This document shows, piece by piece, positions 36,325-45,531 of a stretch of DNA of 64,000 bases. The position numbers and the translations under genes were made by a program. The stretch lies in NCBI GenBank assembly GCA_006738865.1, contig AP019701.1, positions 1,422,001 through 1,486,000 on the forward strand, written 5' to 3'. This stretch comes from Allostella sp. ATCC 35155 (GTDB lineage: Bacteria > Pseudomonadota > Alphaproteobacteria > ATCC43930 > Allostellaceae). A model generated the notes under the pieces. The model worked only from the letters and a program-made list of their open reading frames with translations, had not been told where the DNA came from and ran no database searches. The first letter of the stretch is position 1. The number at the start of each line of letters is the position of its first letter.

Positions 36325-37575
36325 ATGATGGCCAATGGCACCAACGGCGGCGACCTGTTCGCCGGAACGGAGGGCAGCGACACCTACTTCGCGCTCGCCG
36401 GCGACGACGCGGTGGTCGGCGTCGGCGGCGACGATGTCCTCGATCTCGGTGCAGGAGCGGATTCCGGCGACGGCGGCGAGGGCGCGGACTTCATCGTCGG
36501 TGCCGCCGGCAACGACACCGTGGTCGGCGGAGCCGGCGCGGACTCGATCTTCGGCGGCACCAACCTCGACAATGCCGGCAGCGGCGACGACCGGCTTGCC
36601 GGCGACGACGGCGACGACCTGATCCTCGGCGGCGACGGGGACGACACCGTCCTCGGCGGCGATGGCGACGACGCCCTCAACGGCAATACCGGCATCGACT
36701 GGGTCGCGGGCGGACCCGGCCGCGATTTCGTCCGCGGCGGCCAGGGCGACGATCTCGTCTATGGCGACGATGGCGACGACTGGCATGTCAACGGCAACAT
36801 CGGCAGCGACACCGTCTTCGGCGGCGTCGGTGACGACGGCGTCTTCGGCGGCCAGGGCGAGGATCTGGTCTATGGCGGCGACGGCGCCGATACGCTGAGC
36901 GGCGATCTCGGCAACGACATCCTCCTGGGCGAGGCGGGGGACGACCGGCTCGACGGCGGTGCGGGCGACGACTATGGGCTGGGCGGTGCGGGCGACGACG
37001 TCTTCCGCGGCGGCGCGGGCAACGACATCTTCGTCGAAGGACTGTTCGGCAGCGGCGACGACGGGCGGGACACGATCTTCGGCGACGAGGGCGACGATTT
37101 CGTCGTGGCCGGCGGCAACGCGGATCTCGCCTATGGCGGCGTCGGCAACGACGTGCTCACCGGTACCGACGGCAGTGACAGCCTGTTCGGCGAGGAGGGG
37201 GACGACCGCCTGTTCGAGTTGGACGATGGCAGCGACCGGCTGGATGGTGGCGCCGGTACGGACGTCGTGTTCGGCGGCAACGGCGACGACCGGATGATCG
37301 GTGGCGAGGGCGCGGACCAGTTCGTCGTCCTCCCGAACGGGATGACGACCATCGCCGACTTCGACGGCGAGGAGGATGCGTTCGCGCTGTTGGCCAGCGC
37401 GCCGTTGACGGAGGAGGTGGTTCTCCTCACTTTCGCGGAGATCGTCGCGGTGGCGACCGAAACCGTGCTCGGCGGGGTCGCCGGCACGCTGGTGCCTACC
37501 GGCGAGGGGGGCGTGTTCCTCGTCGGCGTGACGCCCGGGCAACTCGAATCCGACGACGTGCTGACGTCGCTGTAG
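36325..37575 (+). CDS. RTX calcium-binding repeat protein 4
   Basis: 416 residues. It is nearly all RTX nonapeptides from residue 10 to 330, including repeated blocks such as GGDGDDTVLGGDGDD and the segment DDWHVNGNIGSDTVFGG, which is also present in RTX protein 1 (DDWHVNGNIGNDTVLGG). The C-terminal 80 residues end VGVTPGQLESDDVLTSL. It is the longest of the four. Its ribosome binding site is inside a strong hairpin. Confidence 0.88.
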   Translation: MMANGTNGGDLFAGTEGSDTYFALAGDDAVVGVGGDDVLDLGAGADSGDGGEGADFIVGAAGNDTVVGGAGADSIFGGTNLDNAGSGDDRLAGDDGDDLILGGDGDDTVLGGDGDDALNGNTGIDWVAGGPGRDFVRGGQGDDLVYGDDGDDWHVNGNIGSDTVFGGVGDDGVFGGQGEDLVYGGDGADTLSGDLGNDILLGEAGDDRLDGGAGDDYGLGGAGDDVFRGGAGNDIFVEGLFGSGDDGRDTIFGDEGDDFVVAGGNADLAYGGVGNDVLTGTDGSDSLFGEEGDDRLFELDDGSDRLDGGAGTDVVFGGNGDDRMIGGEGADQFVVLPNGMTTIADFDGEEDAFALLASAPLTEEVVLLTFAEIVAVATETVLGGVAGTLVPTGEGGVFLVGVTPGQLESDDVLTSL

Positions 37576-37638
37576 ACCGGGGCTGCGCGCCGACAGCGGG
37601 AGAAGGGTAGCGCTGCGCTGCCGCGGTGTTCGCTTGCA

Positions 37639-37667
37639 TTGACAATGCGAGTGAGTCGCAATATCAA
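37639..37667 (+). promoter_or_regulatory. Promoter with Fur-like palindrome upstream of the TonB receptor gene
   Basis: TTGACA (37639-37644) and TATCAA (37662-37667) are spaced by 17 bases. The spacer contains TGCGAGTGAGTCGCA, an inverted repeat (TGCGA/TCGCA) that resembles alphaproteobacterial Fur-family boxes (TGCAAATNATTTGCA type). Binding there would block RNA polymerase, as expected for an iron-repressed receptor. No experiment supports it yet. Confidence 0.6.
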
Positions 37668-37746
37668 CTTAGTCCCCTGCCTCGATATGTTTCCCGGCGA
37701 CCGACGCAAGCCGGCCATGTGCCCTGCGTCCGCCCGAGGGGGGTCG

Positions 37747-39825
37747 ATGACGAGCTATCGCTATCGCTTGGCGCTGCTGTCGGGGGCAGCGCCGTTGGTT
37801 CTCGCGTCCGCCGTGGCGGCGCAGACGGTCCCGTCCACCGGTCGCAGCCAGCCGGCGACCTACCTGTCGCCCGTCGTGGTGGAAGCCGGCCCGGTCGAGG
37901 ATCCCTATGCGAAGCCGGCCGCCACCGGCCGGGTCGGCCGCGACGAGATCGAACAGTTCGGCGGCAACAACCTCGACGACGTGCTGCGTGCCCAGCCGGG
38001 CGTCTTCACCCGCGACAGCGTCCAGAACCCCGGCATCGCGGTGAACATGCGCGGCCTGGAAGGGTCGGGCCGCGTCAACATGATGGTCGACGGGGTGCGG
38101 CAGAACTTCCGCTTCACCGGCCACGAGGCGCAGGGCTTCGCCTATGTCGACCCCGCCTTCATCGTCGGCGTCGACATCAACCGCGGCGCCGTGTCGGGGG
38201 CGGGCGGCGCCGGCGCGCTGGCCGGATCGGTCAATTTCCGCACCGTCGGCGTCGACGACCTGATCGCTCCGGGCCGGAGCTGGGGCGCGCAGGCGGCGAC
38301 GACCTACGGCACCAACGGCGCCGGTTGGGCGGAATCGGCGATGGGCGCCGTCCGACTGACCGACAAGGTCGCGGTCGCGGGCGGCATCAGCAAGCGCGAC
38401 TCCCGCAGCTATCGCAACGGCGATGGCGACAAGGTCCCGAACACCGGCCAGGACATCATCTCCGGCATCATGAAGCTGGACCTGAAGGCCGGCGACAGCC
38501 ACAGCCTGAAGCTGGGCGCGAACATCTACCGCAACGAGTTCTTCGCGAATTCCTATTTCCAGGACGTGGATTCGCGGCAGTTCACCGCGAACTACGCCTA
38601 TGCGCCGGGCAGCGACCTGGTCGATCTCCGGGTCAACGCCTACTACAACTATGTCCGGATGAAGTACACGGGCGCGCTCTCGGCATCGAGCGCGCTCGGG
38701 CGCGTGATCGAGGATGGCGGCTTCGGCGGCGACGTCACCAACACCTCGCGCTTCGCGCTCGGTCCCGTGCGGGTCACGGCGAGCTACGGCGTCGAATACT
38801 TCAAGGACGATGTCGAGGTCCGCAACAGCGATGCCGTGCCCGACCGCGGCGTCAACCCGAGCGGCGAGAGTTCGATCGGCAGCGTCTTCTCCACCACCAC
38901 CTTCTCCTACGGCATCGCCGATCTCGTCGTCGGCCTGCGCTACGACCATTTCACCGCGAACGGCACGGGCTCGGTGGTCGAGGGCAATCCGCTCGGCATG
39001 CCGGCCGGCCCCTACGAGGTCGACCGCTCGGAAGGGCGCTTCAATCCGAAGGTGACCCTGGCGATCAACGCCACGCCCTGGCTGCAGCCCTTCGTCACCT
39101 ATGGCGAGGCGTTCCGCGCCCCGACCGTGTCGGAACTGCTGACCGGCGGCGACCATCCCTCGCAGCAGGGCGGGCCGCGCCAGTCCTTCTTCCCCAACCC
39201 GTTCCTCGAGCCGGAAGTGTCGAAGGGCTGGGAGATCGGCGCCAACATCCGCCGCAACGACGTGCTCTTCGCCGGCGACCGGCTGCGGTTCAAGGGCAAC
39301 TACTACTACAACCGCATCGACAACTACGTGACGGCGAACCTGACGGGCGGCGTCCACTTCGCCAACAATCCCGGCACCTCGACGGTCCAGGGCGTCGAGC
39401 TGCAGGGCGCCTACGACGCCGGCGTCGCCTTCGCCAGCTTCGCCTACACTTTCACCGATTCGGAGCTGCCGTCCCAGGTCAACGGGTTCGGCGCCCAGAG
39501 CTACCTGCCCGACCACGTCGCCTCGCTGACGGCGGGCGCGCGGTTCCTCGACCGGGCGCTCACCGTCGGCGGCCGCATCAACGCGGTCAGCGAGAGCTAT
39601 GTCGGCGAGGTCAACGTGGCGGCCGGCACCGACCCGCACGAGGACGGCTACGTCACCGCCGACCTCTTCGCGAACTACCAGATCACCGAGAATTTCGAGC
39701 TCAACGCCAATGTGACCAACCTCTTCGACCGCGCCTATTCGCCGGCGCTCAGCACCTCGCCCGGGGTCGGCGGCGCGACCGGCCGCGGGCGGACCTTCCT
39801 GGTCACCGCGAAGGCGCGCTTCTGA
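37747..39825 (+). CDS. TonB-dependent outer membrane receptor
   Basis: 692 residues from ATG 37747, chosen because GAGGGGG precedes it and a signal peptide (LALLSGAAPLVLASAVAAQ) follows at once. The plug domain (about 50-150) has GGNNLDDVLRAQPGVF, NMRGLEG and GAGGAGALAGSVNFRT. The barrel has the conserved FRAPTVSELL region and ends FLVTAKARF, a terminal Phe for outer-membrane insertion. The arrangement resembles haem/haemoglobin-type receptors. It is the first gene of an operon with DUF4198 and EF-hand proteins. Confidence 0.92.
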   Translation: MTSYRYRLALLSGAAPLVLASAVAAQTVPSTGRSQPATYLSPVVVEAGPVEDPYAKPAATGRVGRDEIEQFGGNNLDDVLRAQPGVFTRDSVQNPGIAVNMRGLEGSGRVNMMVDGVRQNFRFTGHEAQGFAYVDPAFIVGVDINRGAVSGAGGAGALAGSVNFRTVGVDDLIAPGRSWGAQAATTYGTNGAGWAESAMGAVRLTDKVAVAGGISKRDSRSYRNGDGDKVPNTGQDIISGIMKLDLKAGDSHSLKLGANIYRNEFFANSYFQDVDSRQFTANYAYAPGSDLVDLRVNAYYNYVRMKYTGALSASSALGRVIEDGGFGGDVTNTSRFALGPVRVTASYGVEYFKDDVEVRNSDAVPDRGVNPSGESSIGSVFSTTTFSYGIADLVVGLRYDHFTANGTGSVVEGNPLGMPAGPYEVDRSEGRFNPKVTLAINATPWLQPFVTYGEAFRAPTVSELLTGGDHPSQQGGPRQSFFPNPFLEPEVSKGWEIGANIRRNDVLFAGDRLRFKGNYYYNRIDNYVTANLTGGVHFANNPGTSTVQGVELQGAYDAGVAFASFAYTFTDSELPSQVNGFGAQSYLPDHVASLTAGARFLDRALTVGGRINAVSESYVGEVNVAAGTDPHEDGYVTADLFANYQITENFELNANVTNLFDRAYSPALSTSPGVGGATGRGRTFLVTAKARF

Positions 39826-39875
39826 TGCTGATCCCCCACCAAGAGCAGCCGCCGACCGGCGGCGGGAGGCCGAAC

Positions 39876-40685
39876 ATGGCGACGATGCGCAACGCGGGCC
39901 GGCGGCTACGGTCGGTCCTGACAGGCTTGGCCGGGCTGGCCGTCCTGGCCGGCTCGGCGCTGGCCCACATGCCCTATCTGCTGCCGGCCCAGTTCGATGT
40001 CGGCAAGCGGGGCCACATCTCGGTCGAGGCATCCTTCTCGGACCATGTCTTCATCCCCGACATCACCATGCGGGACGCCCCCTTCCACATGCTGGCGCCG
40101 GACGGCAGCCGCAGGGAGGTCGGCCCGGTCACCCACCTGCGCGACCTTGCGGTCTTCGAGGCCGACCTCGCGCAGGAAGGAACCTACCGGCTCACCTCCG
40201 GCCTGCGCCTCGGCCGCAAGGGCCGGATGTACCGGGCGGATGGTGGTTGGCGCATGGCCGGCGAGGGCCGCCCGGCGCCGCAGGGCGTCGAGCTGGTCGC
40301 GGTCCAGAGCGTGACCCTGGCGGAGGCCTATGTCACCCGCGGCCGGGCCACGGACGGCGTGCTCCGGCCGCATGGCGGCGGGCTGGAGATCGTACCCCTG
40401 TCCCATCCCGGCGGCCTTTCGAGCGGCGCCGACGCGGCCTTCCGCGTTCTCTTCGACGGCAAGCCGCTGCCCGGCGCGGCGGTGACGCTGCATCGCGGCG
40501 CCGCCGGCGGGGACGGGGGGAAGGGGACGCAGCAGGCCGAAACCGATGCCGACGGCCGCGTCACCCTGCGGCCGGACTTGGCCGGGACGTACCTCCTCCT
40601 CGTCCGCCACCGCACCCGGGCGCCGGCGGGGGCCGAGACGCCCTACCGCAGCTACACCTACACCCTGACGTTCGACGCGACATGA
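39876..40685 (+). CDS. DUF4198 domain periplasmic protein
   Basis: 269 residues from ATG 39876, with GCGGGAGG upstream; an earlier ATG at 39825 lacks such a site. The signal peptide ends at GSALAHMPYLLP, and the mature start HMPYLLPAQFDV is typical of DUF4198. An Ig-like carboxypeptidase-regulatory segment follows (GAAVTLHRG, TDADGRVTLRPDLAGTYLLLV). Family members accompany TonB receptors for metals such as nickel, cobalt or iron. Its stop overlaps an upstream in-frame start of the next gene. Confidence 0.85.
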   Translation: MATMRNAGRRLRSVLTGLAGLAVLAGSALAHMPYLLPAQFDVGKRGHISVEASFSDHVFIPDITMRDAPFHMLAPDGSRREVGPVTHLRDLAVFEADLAQEGTYRLTSGLRLGRKGRMYRADGGWRMAGEGRPAPQGVELVAVQSVTLAEAYVTRGRATDGVLRPHGGGLEIVPLSHPGGLSSGADAAFRVLFDGKPLPGAAVTLHRGAAGGDGGKGTQQAETDADGRVTLRPDLAGTYLLLVRHRTRAPAGAETPYRSYTYTLTFDAT

Positions 40686-40711
40686 TCCGCCTGACCGACC
40701 GGAGACGATCC

Positions 40712-41194
40712 ATGCCCCGCCTTTCCCTGACCGCAGCCCTCGTCCTCATGCTCGGCGCGCCGGCCGCGGTCGCGGCCCCGCACGGCGGCTCGGCCTTCAT
40801 CCACGACTACGACACCGACGGCGACGGCCAGGTGACGCGGGCGGAGTTCGATGCCGTCCGCGGGCAGCGCTATCGGGCGACGGACATCGACGCCGACGGC
40901 TCGGTCGACGAGACCGAGTATGTCGCCGAGTATGCCGGCCGCCTGGCGCTGCAACTCGCCCAGTCCGGCCGCGAACCGGACAAGAAGGAGGAGGAGCGCC
41001 TGCGGCAGCTCCGTCAGGCGCGGGTCCGCTTCGATGCGCTCGATCGCAACAAGGACGGCCGCATCGACCGGGCCGAGTACGACGCGTCCGGCGCCGCCGC
41101 CTTCGCGCGTCAGGACGACGACAAGGACGGCACGGTCACCCCGGCAGACGCGGCGGCGACGCGTGCCAAGCGCGAGCGGCGGCCGCAGCAGTAG
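40712..41194 (+). CDS. Periplasmic EF-hand protein
   Basis: 160 residues from ATG 40712 after GGAGAC; an ATG at 40682 overlaps the previous stop and is an alternative. The signal peptide ends near AAVAAPHGG. Four EF-hand-like loops are seen: DYDTDGDGQVTRAEF, DIDADGSVDETEY, DRNKDGRIDRAEY and DDDKDGTVTPAD. It should bind calcium or another divalent metal in the periplasm. It is the last gene of the TonB receptor operon and convergent with the RND pump gene six bases on. Confidence 0.88.
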   Translation: MPRLSLTAALVLMLGAPAAVAAPHGGSAFIHDYDTDGDGQVTRAEFDAVRGQRYRATDIDADGSVDETEYVAEYAGRLALQLAQSGREPDKKEEERLRQLRQARVRFDALDRNKDGRIDRAEYDASGAAAFARQDDDKDGTVTPADAAATRAKRERRPQQ

Positions 41195-41200
41195 CGGCGG

Positions 41201-44200
41201 CTACTCCGCCGGAGCCGGCAGCGGGGCGGGGCCGGCGGCATGCGCCGCCGCGGCCTCGCCCTCGCTTTCGCGCACGCGGAAGGCCAGGGCGTAGAGGGCC
41301 GGCAGGAAGAACAGCGTCAGCAGGGTGGCGACGATCAGCCCACCCATGATGGTGATCGCCATCGGTCCCCAGAAGACGCTCTGCGACAGCGGGATCATCG
41401 CCAGGATGGCGGCTAGCGCCGTCAGCACCACGGGCCGCGAGCGGCGCACGGTGGCGTCGATGATCGCGCGGTGGCGGCCATGACCGTCGCGCACGTCGTG
41501 CTCGATCTGGTCCACCAGGATGACCGAGTTGCGCATGATCATCCCGGACAGGGCGAGCAGGCCGAGCAGGGCGACGAAGCCGAAGGGCCGGCCGGTCGCC
41601 AGCAGCATCCCGGCCGCACCGATGATGCCGAGCGGGGCGGTGGAGAAGACCAGCGCCAGCCGGCCGAAGCTCTGGAGCTGGACCATCAGCAGCGTCAGCA
41701 TCGCCAGCAGCGTCACCGGCAGGACGGCGGCGATCGAGGCGTTGGCCTTGCGGCTCTCCTCGGCCGATCCTCCGGTCTCGATCCGGTAGCCGGGCGGCAG
41801 GGTCGCCGCGATGGCATCCATCCGCGGCTGCAGCGCCCCGGTCACGTCCGGCGGCTGGACGCCGTCGACGACGTCGCCGCGCACCGTCATGACGATGTCG
41901 CGGTTGCGCCGCCACAGGATCGGCTCCTCGAAGCCGTACTCGATCCGTGCCACCTGGGATACCGGCACCGGCACGCCGCCCCGCGTCGCGACGGTCAGTT
42001 CGGGCAGGCGGTCGAGCGACAGGCGTTCCTCGGGCACCGCTCGGGCGACGACGTCGACGAGCTCGATGCCGCGGCGCTGCTGCGTGACGGTATAGCCGTC
42101 GAGCAGGGTCGCCAGGGTCTGGCCGATCTCCTGCGGCGTCAGCCCGAGGGCGCGGGCACGATCCTGGTCGACGGCGAGGCGCACGCTCTTGACCTGCTCG
42201 CCCCAGTTCGGGTGCGGGTCGATGACGCGGTGGTCCTGCTGCATGGCGGCGCGCACGCGGGTCGCGATCTCGCGCACCGTCTGCGCGTCCGGACCGGCGA
42301 CGCGGAACTGCACCGGAAATCCGACCGGCGGGCCGAAGACGAAGCGGTCGACGCGGACGCGCGCCTGGGACAGCGCGCCGCCGGCGATGGCGCGGTCCAG
42401 GCGCGCCTTGATCCGCTCCCGCGCCGCGGTGTCGCGCGCCAGGATGACGATCTGGGAGAAGTTGGGGTTGGGCAGGGCGGGGTTGAGGCCGAGCCAGAAG
42501 CGCGGCGATCCCTGGCCGACATAGGTCGTGAAGGTCTCGATGTCGGGATCGCCCGTGAGCAGCTTCTCGGCGGCCTCGGCGGTGGCGAGGCTGGCCCCGA
42601 TCGCGGTGCCTTCGGGCATGCGCATCTCGAGGAACAGCTCCGGCCGGGTCGAGGTCGGGAAGAACTGCTGCTGCACGAAGCCGAAGCCCCAGATCGAGGT
42701 TCCGAGCATGGCGACGGTCAGCGCCACGACGGTGATCCGCCAGCGCACGCAGGCGGCCACGGCCGCGCGCAGCCAGCGATAGATGCGGGTGTCGTAGATC
42801 GCGGCCGGGTCGCCGTGCTTCGCGCGCTTCGAGAAGTCCGGCAGCAGCTTGAAGCCGAGATAGGGGGTGAAGACGACGGCGACCAGCCAGGAGACGATGA
42901 GCGACAGGCCGACGACCCAGAAGATGCCGCCGGCATACTCGCCGGACGAGGACTTGGCGAACCCGACCGGCAGGAAGCCCGCGGCCGTGACCAGCGTGCC
43001 GGTGAGCATGGGGAAGGCCGTCGAGGTCCAGGCATAGCTGGCCGCGGCCGCCCGGTCCCAGCCCTGCTCCATCTTCACCACCATCATCTCGATGGCGATG
43101 ATGGCGTCGTCGACCAGCAGGCCGAGCGCGATGATGAGTGCGCCCAGCGTGATGCGGTTCAGCGGCACGCCGGCCGCGTACATGACGAGGAACACGATCG
43201 CCAGCACCAGCGGCACCGACAGGGCGACGACGATGCCGGTGCGGAACCCGAGCGAGATCAGGCTGACGATCATCACGATCGCGAGCGCCTCGGCGAAGAC
43301 CTTCACGAACTCGGCGACGGAGCCTTCCACGACCTTCGGCTGGTCGGCGATCTGGGCCAGATCGATGCCGACCGGCAGCTCGGCGCGGATCGCCGCCACG
43401 GTCTGCTCCAGGTCGCGTCCCAGCGCCAGGATGTCGGTGCCGTCGGCCATGGCGGCGCCGATGCCGATCGCCGGCCGGCCTTCCTGGCGAACGAGGAAGC
43501 GCGGCGGATCCTGGTAGCCGGCGGTCACGGTCGCGATGTCGCCCAGGCGGAAGACGCGGCCGCCCGAGGCGACCGGGACGGCCGCAATCGCCGCAGCACC
43601 GCCGAGCGCGCCGTCCACCCGCACGTTGACGCGGTCGGCGTCGGTGTCCACGGCACCGGCCGCCACCACCGCGTTCTGGCGGGCGACGCTGTCGAAGATC
43701 TCCTGTGGGGCGATGCCGAGGGTCGCCAGCCGCGCATGGCTGAACTCGATGTGGAGGCGTTCGGGCTGCGCCCCGATGATGTCGACCTTGGTGATGCCGG
43801 GCACCCGGAGGATCGTCTGCCGAATGTCCTCCGCCCGCTGCTTGAGGTCGGCCATGGAGAGGCCGTCGGCGGTCAGCATGTAGAGCGCCGAATAGACGTC
43901 GCCGTACTCGTCGTTGAACCAGGGGCCGCGGACGCCGGTCGGCAGGTCGCCGCGCATGTCGCCGACCTTCTTGCGTACCTGGTACCAGAGATCCTGGACC
44001 TCGCCCGGCGGCGTGGTGTCGCGCAGGACGAGCTGGACCACGGCCGAGCCGGGGCGGGTATAGGTCTCGACCCGGTCGAGGTGCGGCACCTCCTGCAGCT
44101 TCTTCTCGATGCGGTCGGCGACCTGGGTCCGCATCTCGTCGGCGGTGGCGCCCGGCCAGTCGGCCGAAATGATCATCACCTTGATGGTGAAGCTCGGATC

Positions 44201-44317
44201 CTCGGCGCGGCCCAGCTTGGTATAGGCGTAGATGCCGCCCGCGGCGACGACCAGCATCAGGTAGAGGACGATCGCGCGATGCGCGATCGCCCAGGCCGAG
44301 AGGTTGAAGCCGCGCAT
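41201..44317 (-). CDS. RND efflux pump inner membrane transporter
   Basis: 1038 residues from ATG 44317, the normal RND length. The first membrane helix is in NLSAWAIAHRAIVLYLML. Two large periplasmic loops follow, and TM4 carries the proton-relay aspartates in LGLLVDDAIIAIEMM. The pump belongs to the AcrB/MexB-like group that includes short-partner pumps found with single membrane fusion proteins. It would export hydrophobic compounds together with the adaptor encoded 35 bases upstream and an outer-membrane channel encoded elsewhere. Confidence 0.93.
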   Translation of the reverse strand: MRGFNLSAWAIAHRAIVLYLMLVVAAGGIYAYTKLGRAEDPSFTIKVMIISADWPGATADEMRTQVADRIEKKLQEVPHLDRVETYTRPGSAVVQLVLRDTTPPGEVQDLWYQVRKKVGDMRGDLPTGVRGPWFNDEYGDVYSALYMLTADGLSMADLKQRAEDIRQTILRVPGITKVDIIGAQPERLHIEFSHARLATLGIAPQEIFDSVARQNAVVAAGAVDTDADRVNVRVDGALGGAAAIAAVPVASGGRVFRLGDIATVTAGYQDPPRFLVRQEGRPAIGIGAAMADGTDILALGRDLEQTVAAIRAELPVGIDLAQIADQPKVVEGSVAEFVKVFAEALAIVMIVSLISLGFRTGIVVALSVPLVLAIVFLVMYAAGVPLNRITLGALIIALGLLVDDAIIAIEMMVVKMEQGWDRAAAASYAWTSTAFPMLTGTLVTAAGFLPVGFAKSSSGEYAGGIFWVVGLSLIVSWLVAVVFTPYLGFKLLPDFSKRAKHGDPAAIYDTRIYRWLRAAVAACVRWRITVVALTVAMLGTSIWGFGFVQQQFFPTSTRPELFLEMRMPEGTAIGASLATAEAAEKLLTGDPDIETFTTYVGQGSPRFWLGLNPALPNPNFSQIVILARDTAARERIKARLDRAIAGGALSQARVRVDRFVFGPPVGFPVQFRVAGPDAQTVREIATRVRAAMQQDHRVIDPHPNWGEQVKSVRLAVDQDRARALGLTPQEIGQTLATLLDGYTVTQQRRGIELVDVVARAVPEERLSLDRLPELTVATRGGVPVPVSQVARIEYGFEEPILWRRNRDIVMTVRGDVVDGVQPPDVTGALQPRMDAIAATLPPGYRIETGGSAEESRKANASIAAVLPVTLLAMLTLLMVQLQSFGRLALVFSTAPLGIIGAAGMLLATGRPFGFVALLGLLALSGMIMRNSVILVDQIEHDVRDGHGRHRAIIDATVRRSRPVVLTALAAILAMIPLSQSVFWGPMAITIMGGLIVATLLTLFFLPALYALAFRVRESEGEAAAAHAAGPAPLPAPAE

Positions 44318-44352
44318 GGCGCCGGGTTCCGGGAAGGGGGATGGGGCGGGGA

Positions 44353-45447
44353 TCAGCGGATGGGAAGGGGACGGACCTTGCGGCCGGCCTCCAGCTTCTG
44401 GACGCCGAGGGTGACGATCGTCTCGCCGTCCGCGATCCCGTCGGTCACGGCCGCGGTGCGGCTGCCGAAGGTCGCGACCGTGACCGGCCGTGCCTCCAGC
44501 GTCTCGGTCGCCGGGTCGACGACATAGACGTGCGGGCCCTCGCCGCGGTTGATGATGGCGGCAAGCGGCACCTGGGCGGCGGCGACCTGCTCCCGGCGGG
44601 TCAGGGTGACGGTTGCCGTCATGCCGAAGGCGGCCTCCTCGCCGGCCTCCTCGATACGGAAGCGCGCCGCATAGGTGCGCGTCGCGGTGTCCGCCTGCGG
44701 CGAGAGTTCGCGCAGCGTGGCGCGGTAGGGGCGGTTGTCCTGCGACCACAGCCGGACCGCGGCGGTGGCCTCCGGCGCATCGGCCAGCCAGGTCTCCGGC
44801 AGGGCAACGAGCGCCTCGCGCTCGTCCGACTGGGCGATGCGGGCAACGGCCTGACCGACGGCCACGACCTGCCCGGCCTCGGCCAGTACGGCGGTGACGA
44901 CACCGTCTGCACTGGCCCGCAGCTCGCCATATTCGAGCTGGTTGCGGGCCAGTTCGAGCGTCCGGCGCGCCCGCTTCGCACGACCGTCGGCTTCGTCGCG
45001 CGCCGCCTTCTTGCGGTCGTAGTCGGCGGTCGCGGCGAAGCCGTTGCTGCGCAGCCCGGCATAGCGCCGCTCGTCCGACGCGGCCTGGGCCAGGTTCGAG
45101 GTGGCGGCGGCGAGTTCGGCCTCGGCACTCTCCACCTGCAGCTGGAGGTCGGTGGTGTCCAGACGGGCGACGAGATCGCCCTTGCGCACCCGGTCGCCGG
45201 CGTCGACCCGCCGCTCCACGATCTTGCCGGCGACCCGGAAGCCGAGGTCCGTCTCGTGCCGCGGCCGGACGACCCCGACGAAGGTGCGCGCCGTCTCGCT
45301 CGGCTGGAAGGTGATGCGTTCGACCTGCACGCGGGGGATGACGGGCTCGCGCGCGGCCGCCTCTTCGCGCTTGCAGGCGGCGATGCCGCCGGCGATGCCG
45401 ACCAGGGACAGCAGGGCCAGGGCCCGGAGAGCGGTCTTGCGGTTCAT
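44353..45447 (-). CDS. RND efflux pump periplasmic adaptor lipoprotein
   Basis: 364 residues from ATG 45447, chosen over ATG 45459 because GGAG then lies at the right distance. The lipobox SLVGIAGGIAAC puts the acylated Cys near residue 24. The adaptor has a lipoyl half-motif, a coiled-coil hairpin (about 95-170, LQLQVESAEAELAAATSNL), and the barrel segment ATVTLTRREQ. It is co-transcribed with the RND pump and follows the TetR-type operator. Confidence 0.92.
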   Translation of the reverse strand: MNRKTALRALALLSLVGIAGGIAACKREEAAAREPVIPRVQVERITFQPSETARTFVGVVRPRHETDLGFRVAGKIVERRVDAGDRVRKGDLVARLDTTDLQLQVESAEAELAAATSNLAQAASDERRYAGLRSNGFAATADYDRKKAARDEADGRAKRARRTLELARNQLEYGELRASADGVVTAVLAEAGQVVAVGQAVARIAQSDEREALVALPETWLADAPEATAAVRLWSQDNRPYRATLRELSPQADTATRTYAARFRIEEAGEEAAFGMTATVTLTRREQVAAAQVPLAAIINRGEGPHVYVVDPATETLEARPVTVATFGSRTAAVTDGIADGETIVTLGVQKLEAGRKVRPLPIR

Positions 45448-45488
45448 GGGATGCTCCATCTCCGATCGATCGCCTAAGGATTGATCAC

Positions 45489-45510
45489 TGACGAAATCCG
45501 TAATTCGTCA
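45489..45510. promoter_or_regulatory. TetR operator upstream of the RND efflux operon
   Basis: TGACGAA and TTCGTCA form perfect 7-base arms with an 8-base spacer. It lies between the adaptor start (45447) and the TetR stop (45532), where it can block the efflux promoter. The same pattern occurs before the TetR gene at 46155. Confidence 0.75.
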
Positions 45511-45531
45511 CAATTGGGACAAATCAAAGTC

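Noticed and set aside
37669-40032. Long minus-strand frame opposite the TonB receptor
   Set aside because: Arg/Ala/Val-rich antisense reading without motifs; the plus strand has clear plug and barrel signatures.
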